From positions 372,001 through 436,000 of the forward strand of contig NZ_JASLGT010000024.1 in the NCBI RefSeq assembly GCF_030150205.1: 64,000 nt of DNA, in the 5' to 3' direction. Under the pieces are notes generated by a model. It was not told the origin of the DNA, ran no database searches, and saw only the letters and a list, made by a program, of their open reading frames with translations. This document shows, piece after piece, positions 36,787 to 45,417 of this stretch (the first letter of the stretch is position 1; each line of letters starts with the position of its first letter). Made by a program: the position numbers and the translations under genes. Origin of the DNA: Niabella sp. (GTDB taxonomy: Bacteria > Bacteroidota > Bacteroidia > Chitinophagales > Chitinophagaceae).

Positions 36787-38463
36787 ATGACAGATACAAT
36801 TGTGGTGATCGTATTTTCTGTTTTTATTTTGCTTGTAGGGATCAGCTTTTCCCGCACCGGCAGAAACCTGAAATCTTTTTTTGCAGGGGGAGAGGCCGTT
36901 CCCTGGTTCATTGGCGGCCTGTCGCTGTTCATGAGCTTTTTCTCTGCAGGAACCTTTGTTGCCTGGGGCGCGATAGCCTACCAGCATGGATGGGTGGCGG
37001 TTACCATACAATGGACCATGTGCATAGGTGCGCTGGTAACGGGGCTTTACCTGGCGCCCAAATGGAAGGCCACCGGTAACCTTACAGCCGCCGAGTTCAT
37101 AAAGATGCGGTTGGGCACCAAAGTGCAAAAAAGCTATATCTATATTTTTACGGTTGTGTCGGTATTTATCAAAGGATCTGTATTGTATTCTGTTTCCAAG
37201 CTGGTGTCTGCTTCGCTGGGTTACCCGTTGATTCCCGTTACCGTGATCCTGGGCATCCTGATGATCTCATATACCGCGGTTGGCGGACTCTGGGCGGTGA
37301 TGGTAACAGACATATTGCAGTTTGTGGTATTAACGGCAGCTGTGCTGATCATCCTGCCCCTGGTGTTTCATGAAACAGGCGGCGTGCAGCAGTTTATTGA
37401 TAAAGCACCCGATCATTTTTTTAACCTGGTGAACGGGGAATATAGTTGGGGCTTCATTTTTGCGTTTGCCCTCTATCATATATTTTATATCGGGGGTAAC
37501 TGGACCTTTGTGCAGCGGTATACCAGTGTGGACAGTCCTAAAAGCGCATCAAAAGTGGCGTATTTATTTGCCGGGCTATATATCCTAAGTCCCATTATCT
37601 GGATGTTACCACCGATGGCCTACCAGGTGATCCATCCCGGTATGTCGGGGCTTGATGCGGAGAATGCCTATATCATGGTTTGTAAACAGGTATTACCGGC
37701 AGGATTGCTGGGACTGATGTTAACGGGTATGTATTTTTCTACCTCGGCATCTGCGAATACCGCGCTGAATGTGGTCTCTGCGGTATTTACCAATGATATT
37801 TATAAAGGGTCTATCAACCCGCAGGCCTCCGATAAAAAGCTGATGTTTGTAGCGCGGGCCTCCTCCTGGTTCTTTGGCATTTTTATGATCCTGATCGCCA
37901 TGGGGGTGCCATATATTGGAGGTATTGTGGAATTTACACTGAGTGTGGGAGCCATTACCGGCGGACCTCTGTTACTGCCGCCCATCTGGGCATTGTTTTC
38001 TAAAAAACTGTCAGGGAAGGCCACCATCTATATCACGGTACTGAGTCTTGCCGTGAACCTGCTGTTTAAAATGGTGATTCCGTTGATCAATCATTATAAA
38101 TTATCAAGGGCCAATGAAATGTTGCTGGGGGTGTTATTGCCGTTGATTGCTCTGGCCATTTATGAGTGGATCGCTGCGCGGAAAAAGCAGGTGAGCACCG
38201 ACTACCTGCAATACCAGGAGTATAGGCAACACAAGAAAAAGGAGGCGGCTGTAATGGATGAAGAAGAAGCCCGGCTGGTAAAAGCGCAAAACGTTTTTGG
38301 GTTAAAGATGATCGCCTTTTCGCTGGCGTTTATGGCCATACTAATGCTGGTACTGGCACTGATCACCTCGAAAGGTGGTGCATTGGTCGGCACGATTGCG
38401 TTGCTGATCCTTGCCGGATCCCTTATTCCCTGGCGGGCGTCAAAGAGAGGAAAAGGTAATTGA
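36787..38463 (+). CDS. Sodium:solute symporter (SSS family)
   Basis: Inner-membrane transporter of 558 residues with about 13-14 hydrophobic helices. The family pattern is seen in FSRTGRNLKSFFAGGEAVPW at the N-terminus, in YTAVGGLWAVMVTDILQF and in TSASANTALNVVSAVFTNDIY. SSS proteins carry sugars, sialic acids or organic acids with Na+. It ends the long run of closely spaced genes of this locus and probably takes the released monosaccharide or uronic acid from the periplasm into the cytoplasm, where the oxidoreductase may act on it. Confidence 0.92.
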   Translation: MTDTIVVIVFSVFILLVGISFSRTGRNLKSFFAGGEAVPWFIGGLSLFMSFFSAGTFVAWGAIAYQHGWVAVTIQWTMCIGALVTGLYLAPKWKATGNLTAAEFIKMRLGTKVQKSYIYIFTVVSVFIKGSVLYSVSKLVSASLGYPLIPVTVILGILMISYTAVGGLWAVMVTDILQFVVLTAAVLIILPLVFHETGGVQQFIDKAPDHFFNLVNGEYSWGFIFAFALYHIFYIGGNWTFVQRYTSVDSPKSASKVAYLFAGLYILSPIIWMLPPMAYQVIHPGMSGLDAENAYIMVCKQVLPAGLLGLMLTGMYFSTSASANTALNVVSAVFTNDIYKGSINPQASDKKLMFVARASSWFFGIFMILIAMGVPYIGGIVEFTLSVGAITGGPLLLPPIWALFSKKLSGKATIYITVLSLAVNLLFKMVIPLINHYKLSRANEMLLGVLLPLIALAIYEWIAARKKQVSTDYLQYQEYRQHKKKEAAVMDEEEARLVKAQNVFGLKMIAFSLAFMAILMLVLALITSKGGALVGTIALLILAGSLIPWRASKRGKGN

Positions 38464-38941
38464 TGCGGTATTATATGGCCTGATGGGGGTGTACCTATGG
38501 CACACCAAAACCCCGGGGGCCGCTATGCGGCTACAAAGGGGTTGTCTCTACGAGACAAAGATTATGGAAGGAGGAAAAGATGCATAATGGTATTCTTTCA
38601 CGTCTTTTATCCTCAGCAAGTATACCGAAAATGTTGCTCTTTGGCCTCAATAAATACATCGAATATGTTGTCTTTATCCTCCGTGAATATGCCGTAGGCA
38701 TTACACCCATTTAGACGGAATGTTATGTGGGTTGGTTGTGCCGCGTAGCGGCTATCTGTGTAAATAATGGTCAGCATATAGATATAACCATCGCAGAAAA
38801 CAAACGCATTATCGTTCCGGCCTGTTTTGAACCGGAAAGGGGGTAAATCGCTATGCACCGGGTATTTCTGCCCTGGTTTTGCGGCACTTTTCATATTTTC
38901 ATACCCCCGTTAACGATTACGGGGATACAATAAACATCAGT
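38464..38941. repeat. Hairpin-rich intergenic mosaic (five short perfect hairpins)
   Basis: No credible gene is seen in this 478-bp gap. It holds five compact palindromes with three-base loops: 38489-38505, 38519-38531 (GCCGC TAT GCGGC), 38542-38558 (TTGTCTC TAC GAGACAA), 38689-38701 (ATGCC GTA GGCAT) and 38740-38752 (GCCGC GTA GCGGC). The first three read with TAT/TAC-type loops and the last two with GTA loops, so the two groups face each other. Such sets look like the dispersed short repeats found between genes of many Bacteroidota. The gap separates the main operon from the GH105 gene. Confidence 0.65.
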
Positions 38942-40060
38942 ATGACAACCCCTACTTTTAAAAGCCTGCTTGTTTTTTTAGCAGTCACCTTTTTTGTAAT
39001 AACCAGCCATGCTGTAATGGCAGCGGATCCAAAACCCAAAGAGGTATTGAAGATTATGCACCGCGTGGCGGACTGGCAGTTGGCCGACTGGAAAACAAAG
39101 GGCTTTAAATATGGAAAGGCTGACTGGACCAATGGCGCCTGTTATACAGGTTTGTACAGCGCGGGAACGTTGAAGGGCGGCAAAAAGTACCTGCAGGCGT
39201 TGGTAAATATTGGTAATGACCTGGGCTGGAATACGGGCCGCCGCCGTTTTTTTGCAGATGATTATTGTGTGGGACAAACCTATGCACAGTTGTTGGTGAA
39301 ATATAAAAACCCAAAGATGATCGCTCCGTTTACCCTGCTGGCGGATAGCATCCTGGCTAAACCGCATGATGAGCCGCTCAACTGGAAGAACAGCATACAA
39401 CTTCGGGAATGGGCCTGGTGTGATGCCTTGTTTATGGGTCCTCCTTCGCTGGCTTACCTCACTACAGCAACAAAGGATCCTAAGTACCTGGATATGGCGG
39501 CAAAGCTTTGGTGGAAAACAACCGATTTTCTTTACGATCCTTCCGAACAGCTTTATTTCCGGGATGAAAGCTATTTTAATAAAAAAGAAAAGAACGGGCA
39601 AAAAACATTCTGGTCACGGGGAAATGGCTGGGTATTGGGTGGGTTGGTACGGATGCTGGAAAATATGCCCGCCAACTATCCGGACAAACCAAGATTTGAA
39701 AAATTGTATAAAGATATGATTGCAAAAGTGGTTTCGCTGCAGCAATCGGATGGCAGCTGGCATGCATCCTTGCTGGATCCGGAAAGTTTTCCAATAAAGG
39801 AAATGAGCGGTACGGGCTTCTTTTGCTATGCGATATTGTGGGGATTGAATCATGGTCTGCTGGATAAAGCTACCTATTGGCCTGCAGCAAAGCGCGCATG
39901 GGATGTTATGGTGTCATCTGTGAATGCGGATGGCATGTTGGGTTACGTACAACGCATTGGAGCTGCCCCAGACAAGGTAAATGCAGAAAGCACGGAGGTT
40001 TATGGTGTAGGCGCCTTCCTGCTGGCCGGCACTCAATTATATCATTATTTGAAACACTAA
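38942..40060 (+). CDS. Glycoside hydrolase family 105/88-like unsaturated uronyl hydrolase
   Basis: Secreted (alpha/alpha)6-barrel enzyme of 372 residues, signal peptide about 1-27. The start at 38942 is chosen because the signal sequence begins there; an in-frame start 21 codons upstream adds residues of no signal character. Family marks are WTNGACYTGLYS, FADDYCVGQTYAQL, WAWCDALFMGPP and FWSRGNGWVLGGLVR. GH105 and GH88 enzymes hydrate the 4,5-unsaturated uronic acid that polysaccharide lyases leave at the non-reducing end. Its presence implies that some lyase acts on the substrate, and rhamnogalacturonan is the usual target of GH105. Confidence 0.9.
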   Translation: MTTPTFKSLLVFLAVTFFVITSHAVMAADPKPKEVLKIMHRVADWQLADWKTKGFKYGKADWTNGACYTGLYSAGTLKGGKKYLQALVNIGNDLGWNTGRRRFFADDYCVGQTYAQLLVKYKNPKMIAPFTLLADSILAKPHDEPLNWKNSIQLREWAWCDALFMGPPSLAYLTTATKDPKYLDMAAKLWWKTTDFLYDPSEQLYFRDESYFNKKEKNGQKTFWSRGNGWVLGGLVRMLENMPANYPDKPRFEKLYKDMIAKVVSLQQSDGSWHASLLDPESFPIKEMSGTGFFCYAILWGLNHGLLDKATYWPAAKRAWDVMVSSVNADGMLGYVQRIGAAPDKVNAESTEVYGVGAFLLAGTQLYHYLKH

Positions 40061-40070
40061 TAAACAATAA

Positions 40071-41000
40071 ATGAAAAACAGCGCGCACCGGATAATAGTG
40101 CTGCTATTGCTTCTTACGAGCTTTAGCACAGGGCATACTCAGGAAACGGGTAAGAAGACGGTTCGGTTATTCCTGATCGGCAACAGTTTTTCGCAGAACG
40201 CCACAAGATATCTGCCGAAGCTGGCCCGGGAGGGTGGTTTTACCCTTTCCATCGGTCGTGCAGAACTGGGTGGCTGTTCATTGCAACGGCACTGGGAACT
40301 GGCTGAAGCCGCAGAGGCCGGTGATCCGAAAGGAAAAGCGTATAACGGAAAGTCATTAAAAGAATTGCTGGGTTCCGGAACCTGGGATGTGGTTACATTG
40401 CAGCAGGCCTCCATTTTATCCGGAGACTCCAATACCTACAAACCCTATGCGCGCAAACTGGTGGAATACATTCACCGGCTGCAACCCACCGCAATGATCG
40501 TGCTGCACCAGACATGGCCCTACCGCACCGATGCGCCGTCCTTTTCACAGAACTCCGGCGGAGGTTATGCCCTTTCTGCTGAAGCGATGTGGAAGCAATC
40601 GCGGGCGGCCTACCACACAACAGCTGCTGCGTTACGGCTTCCACTTATTCCCGTAGGGGATGCTTTTTTTGCAGCACAACAGAAAAGCAGCACAGCATTT
40701 AAAAAGGATAGCGCCTTTAAGCCCGGACAGGCGGTTGCCCCGGAACTCCCCAACCAGGCACATTCCCTGCATGTAGGATATTTTTATAATAAAAAGAAGG
40801 AGTTGGATTTGGATACGCATCATGCCAGCGAAGCGGGTTGCTATCTTGCCGGACTGGTATGGTATAAGTTCCTTTTTGGCGCTTCTCCGGTACAGACCGT
40901 TTTTAAACCGGATGCTGTAGAAGATGGATTTGCAAAAGCATTAAGAGTAATTGCAGACAGTGTTGTATCCGGAACGGATCAGGTACAAGTACGGCGGTAA
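40071..41000 (+). CDS. DUF4886 SGNH-type hydrolase
   Basis: Protein of 309 residues with a signal peptide (about 1-23). FLIGNSFSQNA holds the block I motif with the presumed nucleophile Ser39, and the late segment LDTHHASEAGCYLAGL supplies the catalytic Asp and His. DUF4886 proteins are SGNH-fold hydrolases of mostly unknown specificity found in sugar loci; esterase action on the glycan is inferred. It lies 10 bp after the GH105 gene and is probably in the same transcript. Confidence 0.8.
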   Translation: MKNSAHRIIVLLLLLTSFSTGHTQETGKKTVRLFLIGNSFSQNATRYLPKLAREGGFTLSIGRAELGGCSLQRHWELAEAAEAGDPKGKAYNGKSLKELLGSGTWDVVTLQQASILSGDSNTYKPYARKLVEYIHRLQPTAMIVLHQTWPYRTDAPSFSQNSGGGYALSAEAMWKQSRAAYHTTAAALRLPLIPVGDAFFAAQQKSSTAFKKDSAFKPGQAVAPELPNQAHSLHVGYFYNKKKELDLDTHHASEAGCYLAGLVWYKFLFGASPVQTVFKPDAVEDGFAKALRVIADSVVSGTDQVQVRR

Positions 41001-41079
41001 GCCAGGGTAAGAGCCGCATAAGAATTTATTGTCCTTTGTTATGGGCCGAGGACGAAGTTCCCGCACAACCCTTGCCACC

Positions 41080-42495
41080 TTAGGGGTCTGCAAAAGCATG
41101 AAAAAGAAGATCCATGTTCAGATCATTCTGAACCAGGGCTCCGGAGTATTCATTCCGCGCCAATCCGTAAGTAGTGATCAGGGTTAGATAAAGCGCTTTC
41201 CGGGTACCGGTTGCTTCGCGGAATGCAGCGATTTTATTTCTCAGGTCTCCTGCGTATTTTTTTGTGATCGTAAAATTATTAAGAGAAAATTTCATCTCGC
41301 AAAGATTGATCACCTGGTCTTTCCGGTCGATTACAAGATCTATTTGAGCTCCTTCACCGGTCCAGGAAGAAACCGATGTTTGCACTCCGCTGATGCCGAG
41401 TGCCTGTTTGATCTCTTTTATATGTGCCAGGCATACCTGTTCAAACGCATAGCCGCTCCAGGCCCGGTGTTTCGGATCGTCCAGGCCATTGATCCAGTTA
41501 TTTTCATCCCGCCGGTTTACAATAAAACGCAGGTAAAAAAGAGAATAAAAATCAGACAACTGGTACAAACTGTTTCGTTCCTTTTTGCCAAAGGGACTGT
41601 ATTTACGAAGAAAGCCACTTTCTTCCAGCTCTTTTAATATGCGGGTGGTACTGCCGGCATTGGGTAGCTTCGTAATCGTAATGATCTCATCGCGTGTAAG
41701 CCCTTTTGCTTTTTTGCTCAGCGCTTCTATGATGAGGATGTGTTTTTCTGCTTTATTAAATAAGGAGCGGTACAGATCATCGAACTCTGTAACCAGTAGC
41801 CCGTTTTCGCTGAAGCAGATCCGGTCAATATTCTGTGCGGCGCTGAGGCCCGGATCTACCTGGTTCAGGTAAAAGGGAATACCGCCCATGCTCATGTATA
41901 ACTGTATGATCTGGTACCGGTCAAAGACGGCGTTTCGGCTTTTTAAAAAAGCCTCGCATTCGGCCAGGGAGAAGGGATCCAGCCGGATGCGCTGGGTAAC
42001 CCTGTTGTGCAGTCCGCCTTTGTTATGGATGAGTTTGTTGATCATCCAGGAAGCGGCTGACCCGCAAACCACCAGTATGATATCTTTTCTTCCGCTTGCC
42101 CAGGAGTTCCAGAAATGTTCCAGTGCGGGCATAAAGCCGGATTGTGCCGTATCCAGCCAGGGTAATTCATCAAGGAACAGGATCTTTTGACCACTGGTTT
42201 TTATTTCCAGCAGGGTGATCAACTGCTGAAAAGCCATCAGCCAGTTTTCGGGCGGAACATGCTCCTTTGAAGTAGGATCGTATTTTTTAAGGGCCAGATG
42301 AAAATTCAGCAATTGTTGTTTGGTGTTTACATTTGCCATTCCGGTAACATAAAAGTCGAAACGGTTATTAAAAACCTCCCGTATTAAAAAGGTTTTTCCT
42401 ACACGGCGCCGGCCATACACCGCAATAAATGCTGATTGCGCTGATGTACAGATCTTCTTTAGCTGCTGCTGTTCCTTGTTACGTCCGATAAGCAT
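41080..42495 (-). CDS. DUF234-type AAA ATPase with nuclease-like C-terminal domain
   Basis: Cytoplasmic protein of 471 residues. The Walker A motif is YGRRRVGKTFLI (about 28-39) and the Walker B motif is ILFLDELPW, followed by a sensor in IILVVCGSAAS. A winged-helix part (about 260-320) precedes a C-terminal DUF234 domain with EGAQIDLVIDR and NLCEMKF, the D...ExK spacing of restriction-endonuclease-like folds. These ATPases, shared with archaea, are often mobile and of unknown role. The gene is isolated, convergent with the DUF4886 gene, and a strong palindrome lies just upstream of its start. Confidence 0.85.
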   Translation of the reverse strand: MLIGRNKEQQQLKKICTSAQSAFIAVYGRRRVGKTFLIREVFNNRFDFYVTGMANVNTKQQLLNFHLALKKYDPTSKEHVPPENWLMAFQQLITLLEIKTSGQKILFLDELPWLDTAQSGFMPALEHFWNSWASGRKDIILVVCGSAASWMINKLIHNKGGLHNRVTQRIRLDPFSLAECEAFLKSRNAVFDRYQIIQLYMSMGGIPFYLNQVDPGLSAAQNIDRICFSENGLLVTEFDDLYRSLFNKAEKHILIIEALSKKAKGLTRDEIITITKLPNAGSTTRILKELEESGFLRKYSPFGKKERNSLYQLSDFYSLFYLRFIVNRRDENNWINGLDDPKHRAWSGYAFEQVCLAHIKEIKQALGISGVQTSVSSWTGEGAQIDLVIDRKDQVINLCEMKFSLNNFTITKKYAGDLRNKIAAFREATGTRKALYLTLITTYGLARNEYSGALVQNDLNMDLLFHAFADP

Positions 42496-42525
42496 AAAAG
42501 GATATTTGGCTATAAATGTAATAAA

Positions 42526-42552
42526 TTATTAGTTAAAGCCAAAAACTAATAA
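42526..42552. promoter_or_regulatory. Perfect 9-bp inverted repeat upstream of the ATPase gene
   Basis: TTATTAGTT (42526-42534) and AACTAATAA (42544-42552) are separated by 9 bp, starting 31 bp before the ATPase start codon. It is suited to a dimeric DNA-binding protein, possibly the winged-helix ATPase itself. Confidence 0.45.
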
Positions 42553-42730
42553 TAAATTGGCTTTAATCTTAAAATTTTATATAATTAGAGCCAAGTTGAT
42601 TAACCCAAACGATCCAGGGTAAAGATTGATTATATACACATCGGGGAAACCAGCACGCTAATAAATCATGATAGCGAAGTTTTTGAATTGTTCCAGGTTC
42701 TTTTTGGATTTCATGGATTTGTATAAAAGC

Positions 42731-42758
42731 AAAGATCCCGAATTATTCCGGGATCTTT
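42731..42758 (-). terminator. Rho-independent terminator of tRNA-Phe
   Basis: The arms AAAGATCCCG and CGGGATCTTT form a 10-bp stem with an 8-nt loop directly after the tRNA 3' end on the minus strand. Confidence 0.75.
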
Positions 42759-42760
42759 TG

Positions 42761-42833
42761 TGGTGTGGGCCGGGATCGAACCGGCGACACAAGGATTTTC
42801 AGTCCTTTGCTCTACCGACTGAGCTACCGCACC
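42761..42833 (-). tRNA. tRNA-Phe (GAA)
   Basis: On the minus strand a full cloverleaf can be drawn: acceptor arm starting GGTGCGG, D arm GCTC...GAGC, anticodon stem AAGGA/TCCTT with loop CTGAAAA (anticodon GAA), and T arm GCCGG TTCGATC CCGGC. The 3' CCA is not encoded. The acceptor stem has one mismatch, C5 opposite A68, where the expected base would be T5. A terminator follows. Confidence 0.95.
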
Positions 42834-42962
42834 ATCCTTTCCGCCTTAGCGGGCTGCAAATATAGCGCATCAAGGGCAGACTGTCAAAAATATCCGGAAA
42901 AAATAAAAAAATGCTTCCGGTTATGAGCTCTGCTGCCCAATTCTGCCCTTCAGACGGGAATA

Positions 42963-45230
42963 TCACATTCCGAATTCGGCTAAAAATTTGATCCGCATGA
43001 TCTTAAGCTGTTCCCAGTTAAAATCAAATTCGGCCAGCTCCTCCTGTGCCAGCTGAAGGGAAGAAGTTTCGCAGCTTTTGAAGTATTCGATGATCTCATC
43101 CTGCTCATCTTCATCCAGCATTTCGTCGATGGCATAACCCAGGTTGAGCTTGGTACCGCTGGCGGCGATGGTTTCCATCTCTTCCAGCAATTCATTCATC
43201 TTCCAGCCTTTATTCTTGGCAATGGTTTCCAGCGGAATTTTTTTATCGGTTTGCTGAATGATGTACACCTTATTGCCACTCTTATTCACCACGCTTTTCA
43301 TTACAAAATCATCCGGCTTCTGGATGTTATTGTCCTCCACATAACGGGCGATCAGCTCTACAAACGGTTTCCCATAGCGGATGGCCTTGCCCTTGCTTAC
43401 GCCCTGGCACTTTTCCAGCTCGGCTGTGGTGGTAGGGTACAGGGTAGCCATATCCATCAGCGAATTTTCAAGGAAGATCACAAACGGGGGCAGGCTTTTT
43501 TTCTTCGCCTCTTTCTGCCGCAGTTCCTTCAGCATTTCAAATAACCGCTCATCGGTAGCAGCACCTTCCCCGTCTTCCGTACCAGGAGCCTCGTCATCAT
43601 CCCAGGCTTCTTCAAACTTATTGTTAAGCACAATGGAGAATGATTTGGGCTTCTTTAAAAAGGCAGTCCCTGCAGGGGTTATTTTTAATACGCCGTATTC
43701 TTCAATATCTTTTTTCAGCAAACCTTCCAGCAGCATCTGCCGGATCAGGGAATTCCAGAATAATAAGTCCTGACCTTTCCCACTGCCAAAAGCACCAAGC
43801 CCCTCATGCCGGAACATTTTGACCTGCGGGGTCAGTTTCCCGATCAGGATGTTTACGGCATAGTCTGTTGCAAAGCGCTCATCCAGTTCTTTAAGGGCCT
43901 TCAGCACCAATACGGCCTGGTCTTTAGCCTCCATCCGTTCTTTTGGATGCTTGCAATTATCGCACAGGCCACAGTTTTCAACGTCGTACTGTTCTCCAAA
44001 ATAACTCAGGATCACTTTCCGGCGGCAAACCCCGCTTTCGGCATAGGCAACGGTTTCGTTAATCAGCTGGGCACCCACTTCCCGTTCGCTGAGCGGTTTA
44101 TCGCGCATCAGGTGTTCCAGTTTGCTTACATCCTTATGCGAGTAATATAGCAGGCATTTCCCTTCCAGTCCGTCACGCCCGGCCCGGCCGGTTTCCTGGT
44201 AATAGTTTTCAATAGACTTGGAAATATTATAGTGAATGACAAACCGGATATCCGGCTTATCAATCCCCATCCCAAATGCAATCGTAGCCACAATCACCTG
44301 TACATCCTCATTTAAGAACTGGTCCTGTCGCTCTGCCCGGAGTTTACTGTCCAGACCGGCATGATAAGCCACTGCTTTGATGCCATTGGCCATCAGGATT
44401 TCGGCCAGCTCTTCGGTGGTTTTACGGTTAAGTGTATAAATAATCCCGCTTTTATTCTTCATGCTTTTAATAAAGCGGACAATGCTTTCATTGGTTTGTT
44501 TCTTATTAACCTTGGGCGCAATTTCATAGTAGAGATTATCCCGGTTAAAAGAAGAAATAAAAACATTGGCATCTTTAAGCCCCAGGTTCTTAATGATATC
44601 GCTTTGCACTTTTGGCGTAGCAGTAGCTGTTAAGGCAATAACTGCAGCATCGGGATTGATCTGGTTCATCATCTCCCGCAAACGCCGGTACTCCGGCCGG
44701 AAATCATGGCCCCATTCCGAAATACAATGTGCTTCATCCACAGCAAAAAAAGAAATGTTCAGATCGCTGAAAAAAACAAGGTTTTCCTGCTTGGTCAGCG
44801 TCTCCGGAGCCACATACAGCAGTTTTGTTCTGCCGGACAACAGATCATCATGAACTTCCTTTATTTCCTTTTTATTTAAGGTTGAATTTAAAAAGTGTGC
44901 AATTTCATCATTGCTGTTATAACCCCGCACCAGGTCTACCTGGTTCTTCATCAACGCAATAAGGGGTGAAACAATGATGGCAACTCCCTCCATGATCACA
45001 GCAGGAAGCTGGTAACAGAGGCTTTTTCCGCCCCCGGTTGGCATAATAACAAATGTATCTTTTCCTGATAAGAGGGAATGAATGATCTCTTCCTGTTTTC
45101 CCTTGAACTTTTGAAAACCAAAATTCTTCAGTAATTCTCCGTGTAAATCTGTCTTTGTATCTGTTTTTGTTGCGCGGTTGGCCACCGGTTCCTTTTTCCT
45201 GGTAGCCTTCTTTTCGCTTTTCACTGCCAT
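42963..45230 (-). CDS. recQ: ATP-dependent DNA helicase RecQ
   Basis: Superfamily 2, 3'-5' DNA helicase of 755 residues for recombination and fork repair. A lysine-rich tail (1-30) precedes the helicase core with Walker A MPTGGGKS (63-70), the DEAH box and the RecQ-specific aromatic-rich loop HCISEWGHDFRP. Motif VI reads QETGRAGRDG. The zinc-binding RQC part includes CRRKVILSYFG and ENCGLCDNC. An HRDC domain is at about 560-630 and a further C-terminal helical tail follows, which makes it longer than E. coli RecQ but usual for Bacteroidota. It diverges from kdsD. Confidence 0.97.
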   Translation of the reverse strand: MAVKSEKKATRKKEPVANRATKTDTKTDLHGELLKNFGFQKFKGKQEEIIHSLLSGKDTFVIMPTGGGKSLCYQLPAVIMEGVAIIVSPLIALMKNQVDLVRGYNSNDEIAHFLNSTLNKKEIKEVHDDLLSGRTKLLYVAPETLTKQENLVFFSDLNISFFAVDEAHCISEWGHDFRPEYRRLREMMNQINPDAAVIALTATATPKVQSDIIKNLGLKDANVFISSFNRDNLYYEIAPKVNKKQTNESIVRFIKSMKNKSGIIYTLNRKTTEELAEILMANGIKAVAYHAGLDSKLRAERQDQFLNEDVQVIVATIAFGMGIDKPDIRFVIHYNISKSIENYYQETGRAGRDGLEGKCLLYYSHKDVSKLEHLMRDKPLSEREVGAQLINETVAYAESGVCRRKVILSYFGEQYDVENCGLCDNCKHPKERMEAKDQAVLVLKALKELDERFATDYAVNILIGKLTPQVKMFRHEGLGAFGSGKGQDLLFWNSLIRQMLLEGLLKKDIEEYGVLKITPAGTAFLKKPKSFSIVLNNKFEEAWDDDEAPGTEDGEGAATDERLFEMLKELRQKEAKKKSLPPFVIFLENSLMDMATLYPTTTAELEKCQGVSKGKAIRYGKPFVELIARYVEDNNIQKPDDFVMKSVVNKSGNKVYIIQQTDKKIPLETIAKNKGWKMNELLEEMETIAASGTKLNLGYAIDEMLDEDEQDEIIEYFKSCETSSLQLAQEELAEFDFNWEQLKIMRIKFLAEFGM

Positions 45231-45383
45231 TTCTGTAATATAAAAGATTTTAATAGTCGATCAATATCCTTAAAAGATACGCAGGATATCCAGAAAAAAA
45301 AAATTTTCGGGTAGCGAATTTAGCTAAGGTTGGTCTGCTTTTAAAATATTAATGGTTAAAGTTTTTTGTGCCCATATAAATAA

Positions 45384-45391
45384 TACATTTG
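45384..45391 (+). promoter_or_regulatory. kdsD operon -7 promoter element
   Basis: TACATTTG is an exact TAnnTTTG, 26 bp before the kdsD start. A TTTG at 45365-45368 is 15 bp upstream, somewhat closer than usual. Confidence 0.5.
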
Positions 45392-45417
45392 TGTTTTCTT
45401 AACGAGGCGATATATAA

